64,000 bases of DNA from assembly GCF_000987765.1 (NCBI RefSeq), contig NZ_LAHP01000002.1:1-64000 (forward strand), given 5' to 3'. The stretch's first letter is position 1. Each line of letters opens with the position of its first letter. Position numbers and translations under genes: made by a program. The notes below the pieces were generated by a model, which worked only from the letters and a program-made list of their open reading frames with translations, was not told where the DNA came from and made no database searches. The DNA is from Arsukibacterium sp. MJ3 (GTDB taxonomy: Bacteria; Pseudomonadota; Gammaproteobacteria; Enterobacterales; Alteromonadaceae). Shown piece by piece: positions 16,385 through 25,777 of the stretch.

Positions 16385-17599
16385 ATGCATCGTCTTTTTC
16401 TGCATTTTTATCTGTTTTTGTTGCTGGTGTTGTTTGGCTTAGGCTGGACGGTGGATCAATTGTGGCAATATGCTCAGGGTGATCAGCCACCGGCATTAAT
16501 TGAGACGCTGGCTGAACAAATGGCATTGGTAATGCGTTTGCCTGAGGCGCAGTGGCCCAGTCACCTTGGTTTGCCCTATCAATTAGTGGCTAGTGACAGT
16601 GTTAGCTGGCAACCAGCCGAATGGTTGTTGTTACAACAAGGCCACCTGCTTCCTTTGTTTCAGGATAACAGCGTGTTTTTTTATGCACTGCGCGATGACC
16701 AACTGTGGCAGGTTGGCCCGTTAGTGCTACATGAACGAGCGGGTTTTGACTGGTTTAGTATTTTATTCTTCAGTTTACTGGCCGTGGCTGTGGCGCTATG
16801 GTTGTGGCCTGTGGCCCGAGATATTCGCTTTTTGCAGCAAGGGTTAGCCCGTTTTGGCAAAGGCCAGCCGGCCGCGCTGCAATTACCAGCCAGATCGTTT
16901 ATTGCGCCTATTGCTGACAGTTTTCAGCAAATGAGCCAGCAAATTATTTCATTGCTGGAGTTGCAGCGGGAAATGACTCATGCGGTGTCGCATGAACTAC
17001 GCACACCGATTGCCCGGCTGAAATTTGCGCTGGAAATGGCGACGCCATTGCCTGAGCAAGATAAGCAGCTTATGTTACAAGATGTGTGTGAGCTACAGCA
17101 GCTGGTAGATGAAATGCTCGACTATGCTAAATTGCAAAGTCATCAGCTCGATCTGAAAAAGCAGCAGGTTGACTTAACTGAACTGATCCATAATGTATCG
17201 GAAAAACTGGCACCGCTGCCCGGAGCCCCAATTCACCTGCAGTTACCGGCTAGCGCGTTATTGTATTGCGATGCGCATTATCTGGAGCGGGCGTTACAAA
17301 ACTTACTGATTAATGCTAAACGTTATGCCAAAAGCCAAATTACTGTTGAGCTAAACTTGCAGCAGGGCTGTTGGCGGCTTAGCGTTAATGATGACGGCCC
17401 CGGCATTGCCGTTGAACACCGGGCTAAAGTGTTAAAACCCTTTCATCGGCTTGAGCAAAGCCGTAATAGGGACGAGGGCGGCTTTGGCTTAGGACTGGCA
17501 ATAGTGCAGCGTATTGTGCAGTGGCATCAGGGCAAACTGATTATCAGCGACAGTGCGCTTGGCGGGGCCAGTTTACAACTTCTGCTGCCTAAGGATTAA
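16385..17599 (+). CDS. Sensor histidine kinase (RstB/CpxA-like)
   Basis: This 404-residue inner-membrane kinase has transmembrane segments at about 7-20 and 123-142 enclosing a short periplasmic sensor of about 100 residues. A HAMP-like linker is followed by the H-box HAVSHELRTPIARL (His203), N-box LQNLLINAKRYA, G1 box NDDGPGI and G2 box GGFGLGLAIV. It starts two bases after the response regulator stop. The signal is unknown, and the link to MipA/DUF3019 suggests an envelope cue. Confidence 0.95.
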   Translation: MHRLFLHFYLFLLLVLFGLGWTVDQLWQYAQGDQPPALIETLAEQMALVMRLPEAQWPSHLGLPYQLVASDSVSWQPAEWLLLQQGHLLPLFQDNSVFFYALRDDQLWQVGPLVLHERAGFDWFSILFFSLLAVAVALWLWPVARDIRFLQQGLARFGKGQPAALQLPARSFIAPIADSFQQMSQQIISLLELQREMTHAVSHELRTPIARLKFALEMATPLPEQDKQLMLQDVCELQQLVDEMLDYAKLQSHQLDLKKQQVDLTELIHNVSEKLAPLPGAPIHLQLPASALLYCDAHYLERALQNLLINAKRYAKSQITVELNLQQGCWRLSVNDDGPGIAVEHRAKVLKPFHRLEQSRNRDEGGFGLGLAIVQRIVQWHQGKLIISDSALGGASLQLLLPKD

Positions 17600-17666
17600 C
17601 CTAATTTTTGCTTGGTTAACAACTAGCAAACCTTAACACACCCTAGGGTCAATAAGAGTATCTTTC

Positions 17667-18860
17667 ATGCGTTATACCGAGCCATCTATCTGGCTATTAA
17701 TGTTATTAGCCGCCGTTGTCGCGACCACCCCGCTGGCGATAGATATGTATTTACCGGCCATGCCGATGATGGCCGGCGAGTTAAATACCAGTATTGGTAT
17801 GGTACAACAATCGCTTAGTATTTTTTTAGCGGCCTATGGTGTTGGTATGCTGCTATTTGGGCCACTGGCCGATATGCTGGGGCGACGACCGCTGGCAGTA
17901 TTTGGCCTTACCGGCTTTATTGGCGCCAGTATTGCGCTAAGCCTGGTTAATTCGATTGAGTGGTTTCTAGGCTGGCGCGCTCTGCAGGCGCTGTGTGGTG
18001 CTGCCGCTACCGTAGTGGTGCCTGGCATTATCCGCCATTTGTACCAGCAGCATACGGCCAAAGGCATGTCGTATGTGTCGATGATTATGATGTTAGCGCC
18101 GTTGCTGGCGCCAGCTATGGGTAGTGGCATTATGTGGTTGGCCAGTTGGCAGACCATTTTTCTGTTTTTGGCTGGCTATGCCATGGTAGTAGTGGCTTTA
18201 AGCTGGCATTTTTTACCCGAGGTGCCTGTTGCAGCAGAGCAGCAGCGACCGGCTTTTTTCAGTGGCTATGTTCAGGTATTCCGGCATAAAGCCGCCTGGC
18301 CCGATATTGCCAGCTCCATGTTTGCCTCTTTTGCTTTTTTCTGTTTTTTAACCGCCGTCTCTTTTGTGTACATAGAGTATTTTGGCGTTAACGAGCAAAT
18401 GTTTGCATTGTTGTTTGGTTTTAACGTGTTGTCGCTAATGAGCGCTAACTTTCTAAATAGCCGTTTAGTGGTGCGGTTTGGGCCACAGCGAATGCTGCGT
18501 TTTGGCTTGCTGCTAGCGTTGTTTTTTGCCACCTTACTCAGTGCTTTTAACTATTTTCAGCTTGGGCTCTGGTACACCGTGTTTAGCGTGGCGCCATTAA
18601 TGGCGAGCCTGGGGTTAATGGCAACCAATGCCGACGCGATGATCATTATGCAGTTTCCGCAACACAGTGGCACCGCTACTGCCGTAATTGGCACCTTACG
18701 TTTTGGCAGTGGTGCGCTGGCTGGCCCGTTGCTAGCCTGGTTTTATACCGGCGACGCCCTGCCATTTTCATTGCTTATGCTGGCGGGGGTGGTAGCAATT
18801 GGCCTCAGCCAGTTGTGGCGGCAAGCTCTGTATGCAGCAGCAAGGTCTGGGGCCAGCTAA
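17667..18860 (+). CDS. Bcr/CflA-family multidrug efflux MFS transporter
   Basis: This 397-residue permease has about 12 membrane segments. The N-terminal TTPLAIDMYLPAMPMM, the VQQSLSIFLAAYGVGMLLFGPLADMLGRRP motif A region, and the GWRALQALCGAAATVVVPGIIRH segment are diagnostic of Bcr/CflA drug exporters. It stands alone, and its TAA stop lies in the loop of a perfect 18-bp hairpin (18840-18880) that separates it from the convergent DUF3334 gene. Confidence 0.93.
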   Translation: MRYTEPSIWLLMLLAAVVATTPLAIDMYLPAMPMMAGELNTSIGMVQQSLSIFLAAYGVGMLLFGPLADMLGRRPLAVFGLTGFIGASIALSLVNSIEWFLGWRALQALCGAAATVVVPGIIRHLYQQHTAKGMSYVSMIMMLAPLLAPAMGSGIMWLASWQTIFLFLAGYAMVVVALSWHFLPEVPVAAEQQRPAFFSGYVQVFRHKAAWPDIASSMFASFAFFCFLTAVSFVYIEYFGVNEQMFALLFGFNVLSLMSANFLNSRLVVRFGPQRMLRFGLLLALFFATLLSAFNYFQLGLWYTVFSVAPLMASLGLMATNADAMIIMQFPQHSGTATAVIGTLRFGSGALAGPLLAWFYTGDALPFSLLMLAGVVAIGLSQLWRQALYAAARSGAS

Positions 18861-18880
18861 GTGCTGGCCCCAGACCTTGC
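18840..18880. terminator. 18-bp perfect hairpin containing a stop codon in its loop
   Basis: GCAAGGTCTGGGGCCAGC and its exact inverse flank a 5-base loop TAAGT, and TAA is the stop codon of the MFS gene. It lies between convergent genes ending at 18860 and 18888. No long T-run follows in either direction. It may act as a bidirectional terminator or RNA-stabilising hairpin. Confidence 0.65.
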
Positions 18881-18887
18881 CTGATGA

Positions 18888-19562
18888 TCAGAAACCGAGA
18901 TTTTTCAGAAAGTCATCATCGACTTCTGGCTCAGCACTAACGGTATTTTCCTGCCGATACTGTTGGGCATTGGCCAGAATATCATCAGGGTTTTCTTGCT
19001 CAGTGCGTTCAAATTCCTGCAGTTGGATAAACTCGGTTTTATCCATTGCCAGCTCCATATAAAAAATGTTGTGCTCTGGTGTGTTGAACGTCACTCGCCT
19101 GGCCTGAGGCTGGTCAAGCTGCGTGTTGATCAGAATTTGCACCTGTTTATTAATGGCCATCATTTTTGGTTGGCTTTGGTTGATCGAGGTATGTAAATTT
19201 TGGCGTACCTTGTTGGTAAAGTCGCCAACTATCTGGTTCATTAACTCGCCCATAACGTTACCGACATCGTCTGCCGTATGAAATTGTGCCAGCTCATTTT
19301 CTGGCATGCCCATACTCATCATATATTTACGATAAATTTCTAGTGCTGCTTGTGAGGTGAAATTAATAATCACCAGCCCGGAAAAGCCACCATCAAACAA
19401 TACAAAACAGCCAAGATCAGGTCGTAAACAGGTTTTCTGAATTTTCTGCACCATCGGAGAATGGCTGATAGCCGGGTTACCGGCGGCAGACAGTACACCG
19501 CTAACGGCTTGGCAAAGGGTCAGCAGAATGTCATCTGTGGTAATAATTTGGGTTTTTTTCAT
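18888..19562 (-). CDS. DUF3334-family protein, CheX/CheC-like
   Basis: This 224-residue soluble protein contains a central block FVLFDGGFSGLVIINFTSQAALEIYRKYMMSMGM followed by DDVGNVMGELMNQIVGDFTNKVRQ. That is the arrangement seen in CheC/CheX-type phosphatase folds (E..N..N helix), and the whole matches what I know as DUF3334 of marine gammaproteobacteria. The ATG at 19562 has GGAAG six bases upstream. A TTG twelve bases earlier is not needed. A 50-residue acidic protein lies 54 bases upstream on the same strand and is probably in the same transcript. Confidence 0.75.
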   Translation of the reverse strand: MKKTQIITTDDILLTLCQAVSGVLSAAGNPAISHSPMVQKIQKTCLRPDLGCFVLFDGGFSGLVIINFTSQAALEIYRKYMMSMGMPENELAQFHTADDVGNVMGELMNQIVGDFTNKVRQNLHTSINQSQPKMMAINKQVQILINTQLDQPQARRVTFNTPEHNIFYMELAMDKTEFIQLQEFERTEQENPDDILANAQQYRQENTVSAEPEVDDDFLKNLGF

Positions 19563-19616
19563 CGTGTCTTCCAAAGGCTATTTTTTGACAGTATAAGCCC
19601 ATACCTCACTTTAACG

Positions 19617-19769
19617 CTAAATTTTGCAGGCACCACCACTACATTCATCATCGTCATCACCGAATTGCGGTTCGGCAGCTTTGGCTGCGGCTTCTGCTTG
19701 CTGTTTTGCCAGCGCGGCTTCAGCGCCGTCAAAATCCAGATTATCCAGATCAAAATCAAACTCAGCCAT
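19617..19769 (-). CDS. Very acidic 50-residue protein with C-terminal Cys pair
   Basis: The product begins MAEFDFDLDNLDFDGAEAAL, continues with an Ala/Lys helix, and ends in DDDDECSGGACKI. A TAGGAG site lies 7 bases before the ATG at 19769, which fixes the start; the longer in-frame version would add 25 unlikely residues. The two cysteines in CSGGAC may bind a metal or form a disulfide. It is upstream of and co-oriented with the DUF3334 gene. The family is unrecognised. Confidence 0.7.
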   Translation of the reverse strand: MAEFDFDLDNLDFDGAEAALAKQQAEAAAKAAEPQFGDDDDECSGGACKI

Positions 19770-19954
19770 GGTCAATGCTCCTAGTAATGGGGGACAAAAT
19801 TTTTGCCAGTGTAACAAACAGCGAGGGCGGATTAAAACCTGCATTGGAAAATTAACACAAACTTCATCCCAGTATTTCCAATGCTGGTCGATTTCACCGT
19901 TGTCGATTCCTTGCTATGATAATAGCCATCTTTCTGACCTGCCCGGAGCCGCTA

Positions 19955-20986
19955 ATGAGCCAATTAACCCTGCAAACACCAGATGACTGGCATTTACATT
20001 TTCGTGATGGCGACATGTTGCTCGAAACCGTGCCGGCCACGGCCCGTCAGTTTGCCCGCGCCATTGTTATGCCTAACTTAATGCCACCAGTAACCACCGC
20101 GGAAATGGCGGTGGCTTATCGTGAGCGAATTCTGGCCGCGCGGCCTGAGGGTAGCAATTTTCAGCCACTACTTACCTTGTTTTTAACCGATAAAACCAGC
20201 CGTCAGCATATTGTTGATGCCATGGCCGCCGGCGTAGTGGCCGCTAAGCTTTACCCCGCTGGCGCGACGACTAATTCCAGTGCGGCAGTCAGTGCACTTG
20301 ACTCGCTATACCCGGTGTTTGAAGCGATGGCCGAACTGGGCATGTTATTGCTGGTGCATGGCGAGGTAACAGATCATGACATTGATATTTTTGACCGTGA
20401 AAAAGTGTTTATTGACCGTTACCTGCAACATATCGTGGCGCGGCTTCCGCAGTTAAAAGTGGTGTTTGAACACATTACCACGGCCGATGCTGCCAGTTTT
20501 GTTGCCGAAGCGTCTGCAAATGTAGCGGCCACTATTACTCCTCAGCATTTATTGCTAAACCGTAACGATTTACTGGTGGGTGGGGTGCGCCCGCACAATT
20601 ATTGTCTGCCGGTGTTAAAACGTCGCTCGCACCAGCAAGCCTTGCGCGCCGCAGTAGCCAGTGGTTCGGCCAAGTTTTTTTTGGGTACTGACTCGGCGCC
20701 GCATGAAAAACACCGCAAAGAGTCCGCCTGTGGTTGCGCGGGTTGTTACAGTGCGCACAGCGCCATAGAGCTTTATGCGCAAGTGTTTGATGAGCTTGGC
20801 TGCTTAGATAAGCTTGAAGGTTTTGCCAGCCATTACGGCGCCGACTTTTATGGCTTACCCCGCAACAGCGGTACCATTACCTTGCAGCGTCAGCAGTGGC
20901 AGGTGCCAACTGAAATTATGCTGCCAAATGATCTGCCAATAGTGCCGTTTTATGCTGGCCAAACACTAAACTGGAAGCTGGTTTAG
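19955..20986 (+). CDS. pyrC: Dihydroorotase
   Basis: The product catalyses the reversible cyclisation of carbamoyl aspartate to dihydroorotate in pyrimidine synthesis. At 343 residues it is close to class II PyrC enzymes. The metal-binding [12 protein letters not shown] start (H13, H15), the metal-bridging Lys in [25 protein letters not shown] and the LGTDSAPH motif are all present. The ATG at 19955 follows CCCGGAG by about 6 bases. A longer in-frame extension to 19916 is unlikely. The stop overlaps the convergent comM stop by a few bases. Confidence 0.97.
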   Translation: MSQLTLQTPDDWHLHFRDGDMLLETVPATARQFARAIVMPNLMPPVTTAEMAVAYRERILAARPEGSNFQPLLTLFLTDKTSRQHIVDAMAAGVVAAKLYPAGATTNSSAAVSALDSLYPVFEAMAELGMLLLVHGEVTDHDIDIFDREKVFIDRYLQHIVARLPQLKVVFEHITTADAASFVAEASANVAATITPQHLLLNRNDLLVGGVRPHNYCLPVLKRRSHQQALRAAVASGSAKFFLGTDSAPHEKHRKESACGCAGCYSAHSAIELYAQVFDELGCLDKLEGFASHYGADFYGLPRNSGTITLQRQQWQVPTEIMLPNDLPIVPFYAGQTLNWKLV

Positions 20987-22488
20987 GTTTTCAAATAGCT
21001 CAATAGCCGCTCCAGCGCGCGGTAACTAAGGGCTTCCATTAAGTGGGCGCGGCTAATGTGTTGTTTTTGCTGTAAATCGGCAATGGTGCGTGCCACTTTA
21101 ATAATTTTATGGTAGGTGCGGGCCGACAGCTTAAAGCGATAAATGGTGTCTTCCAGAAAACGTGCGTCGTCTTGTTTTAACGGGCAAAAGTCCGCTATTT
21201 CGCTGCCACTAAGCCGGGCATTGGCTTTACCCTGACGGGCCAGTTGTATGTCCCGCGCCGCCACTACCCGTTGTTTAACGCTGGCGCTGTTTTCTTCCGT
21301 GCTGTGTTGCTGGCTTAGCATGCCTTTGGGTAACAGCGGCACCTCTATTTGTAATTCTATGCGGTCGATAAAGGGCCCCGACAAGCGGTTTAAATAACGC
21401 ATTACCTGCTCGGGTGTGGCACGGCCATCTTCATGATGGCCGGTAGGGCTAGGGTTAAGGGCGGCGACTAACTGAAACTGTGCCGGAAAATCGGCCTGGC
21501 GGGCGGCCCTGGAAATATGCACTATGCCGGTTTCCAGTGGTTCACGCAGGACATCCAGCACTTTTCGTGGGAACTCGGGTAGCTCGTCTAAAAATAAAAT
21601 ACCGTGATGTGCCAGCGAAATTTCACCGGGCCGAGGAACTGAACCGCCACCAACTAATGCTACCGCTGAACTGGTATGATGCGGGCTGCGAAACGGCCGT
21701 TGTTGCCAATCGGTTAGGTTGCGCTGCATGCCGGCAATCGAATAAATAGCGGCAGTCGCCAGCGCTTCTTGCTCGGTTAAGGCTGGCATGATACCGGGTA
21801 ACCGCTGTGCCAACATAGATTTACCGGTGCCGGCCGGGCCTAGCATTAACATGTTGTGCTCGCCGGCAGCCGCTATTTCCAGCACCCGCTTAGCATGGCC
21901 CTGGCCACGTACATCGGCTAAATCTGCCATATGCTGTACCGGCCGCTCTGGTAGCGGTGGTATAGCCGGTAAGGCCTGCTGTGCCAGTAAAAAACTGTGC
22001 ACTTGCAGCAAATGCTCGGCACCGTATATTTTAGCATTGGGCACTTGCTGCGCTTGCTGGGCATTTAGCATAGGCAGCAGTGCGGCGCGGCCAGCATCAC
22101 GACATGCCACCGCTACCGGAATTTCTCCCAGAATTTGCCGTATTTCGCCAGATAGTGCTAACTCACCATAAAATTCATATTGGCCGGTGCAGTGATCATT
22201 GAGTTGGCCGCTGGCGACAATAATGCCCAAAGCAATCGGTAAGTCGAAGCGACCGCCTTCTTTGGGTAAGTCGGCCGGGGCTAAATTAACGGTGATTTTT
22301 CGATCCGGAAAAGCAAAGCCACTGTTAACCATGGCGCTGCGCACTCTGTCGCGAGATTCTTTTACCGACGTTTCAGGTAAACCTACCAGCTGAAATGCCG
22401 GTAAACCATTACTAATATGCACTTCTATGGTAACCAGCGGTGCATCCAGGCCGTGACGGGCCCGGCTGTAAACAACAGCAAGCGACAT
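20983..22488 (-). CDS. comM: ComM/YifB magnesium-chelatase-like AAA+ ATPase
   Basis: This 501-residue protein has an N-terminal Lon-protease-like fold ([34 protein letters not shown]), a central AAA+ module with Walker [11 protein letters not shown] and Walker [11 protein letters not shown], and a C-terminal helical domain ([17 protein letters not shown]). In Vibrio and relatives ComM is a hexameric helicase that drives branch migration during integration of DNA taken up by natural transformation. It is a monocistronic gene convergent with pyrC. Confidence 0.95.
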   Translation of the reverse strand: MSLAVVYSRARHGLDAPLVTIEVHISNGLPAFQLVGLPETSVKESRDRVRSAMVNSGFAFPDRKITVNLAPADLPKEGGRFDLPIALGIIVASGQLNDHCTGQYEFYGELALSGEIRQILGEIPVAVACRDAGRAALLPMLNAQQAQQVPNAKIYGAEHLLQVHSFLLAQQALPAIPPLPERPVQHMADLADVRGQGHAKRVLEIAAAGEHNMLMLGPAGTGKSMLAQRLPGIMPALTEQEALATAAIYSIAGMQRNLTDWQQRPFRSPHHTSSAVALVGGGSVPRPGEISLAHHGILFLDELPEFPRKVLDVLREPLETGIVHISRAARQADFPAQFQLVAALNPSPTGHHEDGRATPEQVMRYLNRLSGPFIDRIELQIEVPLLPKGMLSQQHSTEENSASVKQRVVAARDIQLARQGKANARLSGSEIADFCPLKQDDARFLEDTIYRFKLSARTYHKIIKVARTIADLQQKQHISRAHLMEALSYRALERLLSYLKT

Positions 22489-22668
22489 CCTGTCTCCGAT
22501 AATTTACGTAAACACTGCATTATGTTTAGCATAATGTTAATTAATTGCAAGTAAGTGCTCTGGTTAAGCGCTAAAAGTACCGCTATTACAGCTGCTTATT
22601 CCCACCTTACGCGATAGCCTGCTAAGCTGCATAGCGTGTGCGATTAATTATAATAAAGGTAGCAACTG

Positions 22669-24993
22669 ATGGAACAACCCTGGCTACAGCACATTCTGGC
22701 TTTTCCGCGCGCGGTGGTTGGTTTTTGTCTGCTAGTTATAGTACTGAGCTCACTGGGCATTAGTAATTTATATTTCCGAGGTGACTACCGGATATTTTTT
22801 ACCGATGACAACCCGCAGTTGCTGGCATTTGAAACGATGCAGCAGCAATTTAATAAAAGCGACAATATTTTGATCGCCATTGCCCCGGCCGATCAACAGG
22901 TGTTTAGTGCGGCAAATCTTCAGCTGGTGCGGCAAATAACCGAAGCGGCCTGGCAAACGCCATACTCGATCAGGGTAGACTCACTCAGTAATTATCAGCA
23001 TACCGAAGCGATAGATGATGATTTATGGGTAGCGGACTTGGTCGCTGCAGAGCTGGAGTTAAATGCCGCCGATGTAGCAAAAATAGCTACAGTAGCGTTG
23101 GCGGAGCCGGCACTGGTTCAGCGGCTTGTCTCTAAAGATGGCGCGGTTACCGCTATTAATATTACCTTACAATTACCGGAGCAACGCCTTAGTCAGGAAG
23201 TAAATGACGTGTGGCAGTCGGTATCTGCCATGCTAAATACCTTTCGCGCTGAGCAGCCACAGGTGAATTTTTACGTTAGCGGTGTGGTGGCGATGAATTA
23301 TGCTTTTGCCTCTGAAGCCGAAAATGATGTTAAAACCCTTATTCCAATTATGTTTGCAGCAATTTTACTGATGCTGGCCTGGCTGCTGCGTTCGGTGCTG
23401 GCTTCGCTGGCGACCTTGATCATTATTGTGGTGACGGTACTTAGCACACTTGGGCTGGCGGGTTGGGCTGGTTTATTTTTAAGTACTGCTACTGTCAATG
23501 TGCCAACCATTTTAATGACACTGGCGGTGGCTGACTCAGTACACCTAATCGCTACGATGCAGTTTGCCCTGCGCCGGGGCGATAGCCGGTTAGAGGCCAT
23601 ACGTTATAGTTTAAAACGAAATATCATGCCGGTATTTATTACCAGTGCAACTACCGCCATTGGCTTTTTAACGCTGAATTTCTCTGAGGTACCTATACTT
23701 CGCGACCTGGGCAATATGACGGCGGTTGGGGTAATGCTGGCGTGCTTTTTCAGCCTGCTGCTACTGCCGGCCTTGCTGCTTTTTATGCCGATTGGTGCCG
23801 GCAGCACAACCCGCCATACTGCGGATAGTACCGGGCAAAGTGGTGATAAAACCATGTTATGGCTAGCCAACTCAGTGATCCGCTGGCAACAGCCATTATT
23901 TTGGCTAATGACGGCGTTGATCATTGGTTGCAGTATGTTAATCAGCCTGAATACAATTAACGATGAAGCGGTAAAATACTTTTCGCCAAACACTGAGTTT
24001 CGCCAAGCTAACGATTTTCTGGAGCAAAACCTCACCGGTGCCACTACCATAGATTTTGTGATTGCGGGCACTGAGGCCAGTGCGGTAAATCAACCTGAGT
24101 TTTTAGTAACCATCGCTAACTTTAGCCAGTGGTTGCAACGTCAGCCAGAAGTGCAGCACGTTAACAGCATTAGCGACACGTTTAAGCGGTTAAATAAAAA
24201 TATGCATCAGGATGATCCGGCTTATTATCGCTTGCCTGACAATCAGCAACAGGCGGCGCAATACTTATTAATGTATGAAATGTCGTTACCGTATGGCCTG
24301 GATTTAAATAACCAGCTAAACCTGAATAAAAGCGCTACCCGAGTTGTTGTCAGCTTAGAAAATTTAGGCAGCAAGCAACTTACGGCTTTTGAAACAAGAG
24401 CGTTGGCTTATTTGACTGAACATGCTGCGGCTTATCAGGTATCTGCCGCCAGTACTGCCTTAATGTTTGCCCATATTGGCGAGCGCAATATGGCGTCGAT
24501 GCTGCAAACCCTGCCATTGGCATTGGTGCTGATATCGTTGCTGTTGGTGTATAGTTTAGGCTCATGGCGTTTAGGATTGATTAGCCTTATTCCCAATATT
24601 GCACCAGCGCTGGTAGCATTTGGTTTGTGGGGGTTGATTAGTGGCGAAATTAATTTGGCGCTCTCGGTGGTGGCGGGGATGAGCCTTGGTATTATTGTAG
24701 ATGACACGGTACATTTTTTGAGTAAATACCGGGCCGCTAAGCTGGAAGGGCAGACAACAGAGCAGGCCATACGCTATGCTTTTACCACAGTAGGCCGGGC
24801 GTTGTGGATCACGACAGTGGTGTTGGTCACTGGCTTTGCGGTATTAATGTTGTCCGGCTTTAGACTAAATTCAGATATGGGCATGTTAACGGCGCTGGTG
24901 ATCCTAGTGGCACTGATTATCGATTTCCTGTTTTTACCCGCGTGTTTATTAAAGTTCGATGCAAAGGAGTACCAAGCAGATGCAACACCTTAA
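22669..24993 (+). CDS. RND-superfamily (MMPL-type) exporter
   Basis: This 774-residue inner-membrane protein has two repeated halves. Each has one membrane helix, a large periplasmic domain and a cluster of five helices. Typical motifs are TVNVPTILMTLAVADSVHLIATM in the first half and SVVAGMSLGIIVDDTVHFLSKYR in the second, with the proton-relay Asp residues. It is the first of three coupled genes (RND, LolA-like, barrel). Similar trios move lipids or hydrophobic compounds across the envelope. The substrate is not evident. The downstream gene starts inside its last codons. Confidence 0.9.
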   Translation: MEQPWLQHILAFPRAVVGFCLLVIVLSSLGISNLYFRGDYRIFFTDDNPQLLAFETMQQQFNKSDNILIAIAPADQQVFSAANLQLVRQITEAAWQTPYSIRVDSLSNYQHTEAIDDDLWVADLVAAELELNAADVAKIATVALAEPALVQRLVSKDGAVTAINITLQLPEQRLSQEVNDVWQSVSAMLNTFRAEQPQVNFYVSGVVAMNYAFASEAENDVKTLIPIMFAAILLMLAWLLRSVLASLATLIIIVVTVLSTLGLAGWAGLFLSTATVNVPTILMTLAVADSVHLIATMQFALRRGDSRLEAIRYSLKRNIMPVFITSATTAIGFLTLNFSEVPILRDLGNMTAVGVMLACFFSLLLLPALLLFMPIGAGSTTRHTADSTGQSGDKTMLWLANSVIRWQQPLFWLMTALIIGCSMLISLNTINDEAVKYFSPNTEFRQANDFLEQNLTGATTIDFVIAGTEASAVNQPEFLVTIANFSQWLQRQPEVQHVNSISDTFKRLNKNMHQDDPAYYRLPDNQQQAAQYLLMYEMSLPYGLDLNNQLNLNKSATRVVVSLENLGSKQLTAFETRALAYLTEHAAAYQVSAASTALMFAHIGERNMASMLQTLPLALVLISLLLVYSLGSWRLGLISLIPNIAPALVAFGLWGLISGEINLALSVVAGMSLGIIVDDTVHFLSKYRAAKLEGQTTEQAIRYAFTTVGRALWITTVVLVTGFAVLMLSGFRLNSDMGMLTALVILVALIIDFLFLPACLLKFDAKEYQADATP

Positions 24994-25777
24994 TTTCGGA
25001 CGGCTGGGCCAGTTTTTTGCACTAACCCTGGGGCTGCTGCTTTGCCTGCCCGCACTGGCTGATGCTGACAAAGGCCTGCAGATAGCGCAAGAGCAGAAAA
25101 AGCGTGATACCGGCTGGGGCGACAGTGAAAGTCAGTTATTGATGGTGTTACGTGATGCCAGTGGCAATGAAAGTGTAAGGCGCATGCGCACCCAGGCCTT
25201 AGAGGTGGTGGGTGATGGCGATAAATCATTAACGGTTTTTGATGAGCCTTTCGATGTGCGGGGCTCGGCATTTTTAACCCATTCTCACCCCACGGCAGAG
25301 GATGAGCAGTGGTTGTATTTACCGACGATTAAACGCACCCGGCGCATTGCCACCCGGAATAAATCGGGGCCGTTTATGGCCAGCGAATTTGCCTACGAAG
25401 ATATGACCTCTTTCGAGCTGGAAAAATATAGCTTCCGCTATTTACGCGATGAAGAGATAAATGGCATAAATACCTTTGTTATTGAACGCATACCGGCAGA
25501 TACCTTCTCTGGCTACAGCAAAACTATCGCCTGGGTAGACCAGCAGCACTACCGGGTACAGAAAATTGAGTTTTATGACAAAAAACAAAGCCTGCTAAAA
25601 ACCTTAGTAGCGAGTAACTATACGTTATTTAAAGATAAATACTGGCGGCCAATGTTACTGCAAATGCAAAACCATCAAACAGGTAAAAGTACTGATTTAG
25701 TGATAGAGCAGTTACAGTTTGATGTCGGCCGCGATGCCGCCGATTTTGATGTTAACATGCTGGACCGGTTACGTTAA
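24980..25777 (+). CDS. LolA-like outer-membrane lipoprotein-sorting protein
   Basis: This 265-residue periplasmic protein has a signal peptide (LLLCLPALA-DAD). The body contains RDTGWGDSESQLLMVLRD, DEQWLYLPTIKRTRRIA and GPFMASEFAYEDMTSF, typical of the LolA-like family that accompanies RND exporters. It presumably receives a hydrophobic cargo from the RND partner and passes it on. The ATG at 24980 (AAGGAG about 10 bases upstream) lies inside the end of the RND gene. Confidence 0.85.
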   Translation: MQHLNFGRLGQFFALTLGLLLCLPALADADKGLQIAQEQKKRDTGWGDSESQLLMVLRDASGNESVRRMRTQALEVVGDGDKSLTVFDEPFDVRGSAFLTHSHPTAEDEQWLYLPTIKRTRRIATRNKSGPFMASEFAYEDMTSFELEKYSFRYLRDEEINGINTFVIERIPADTFSGYSKTIAWVDQQHYRVQKIEFYDKKQSLLKTLVASNYTLFKDKYWRPMLLQMQNHQTGKSTDLVIEQLQFDVGRDAADFDVNMLDRLR

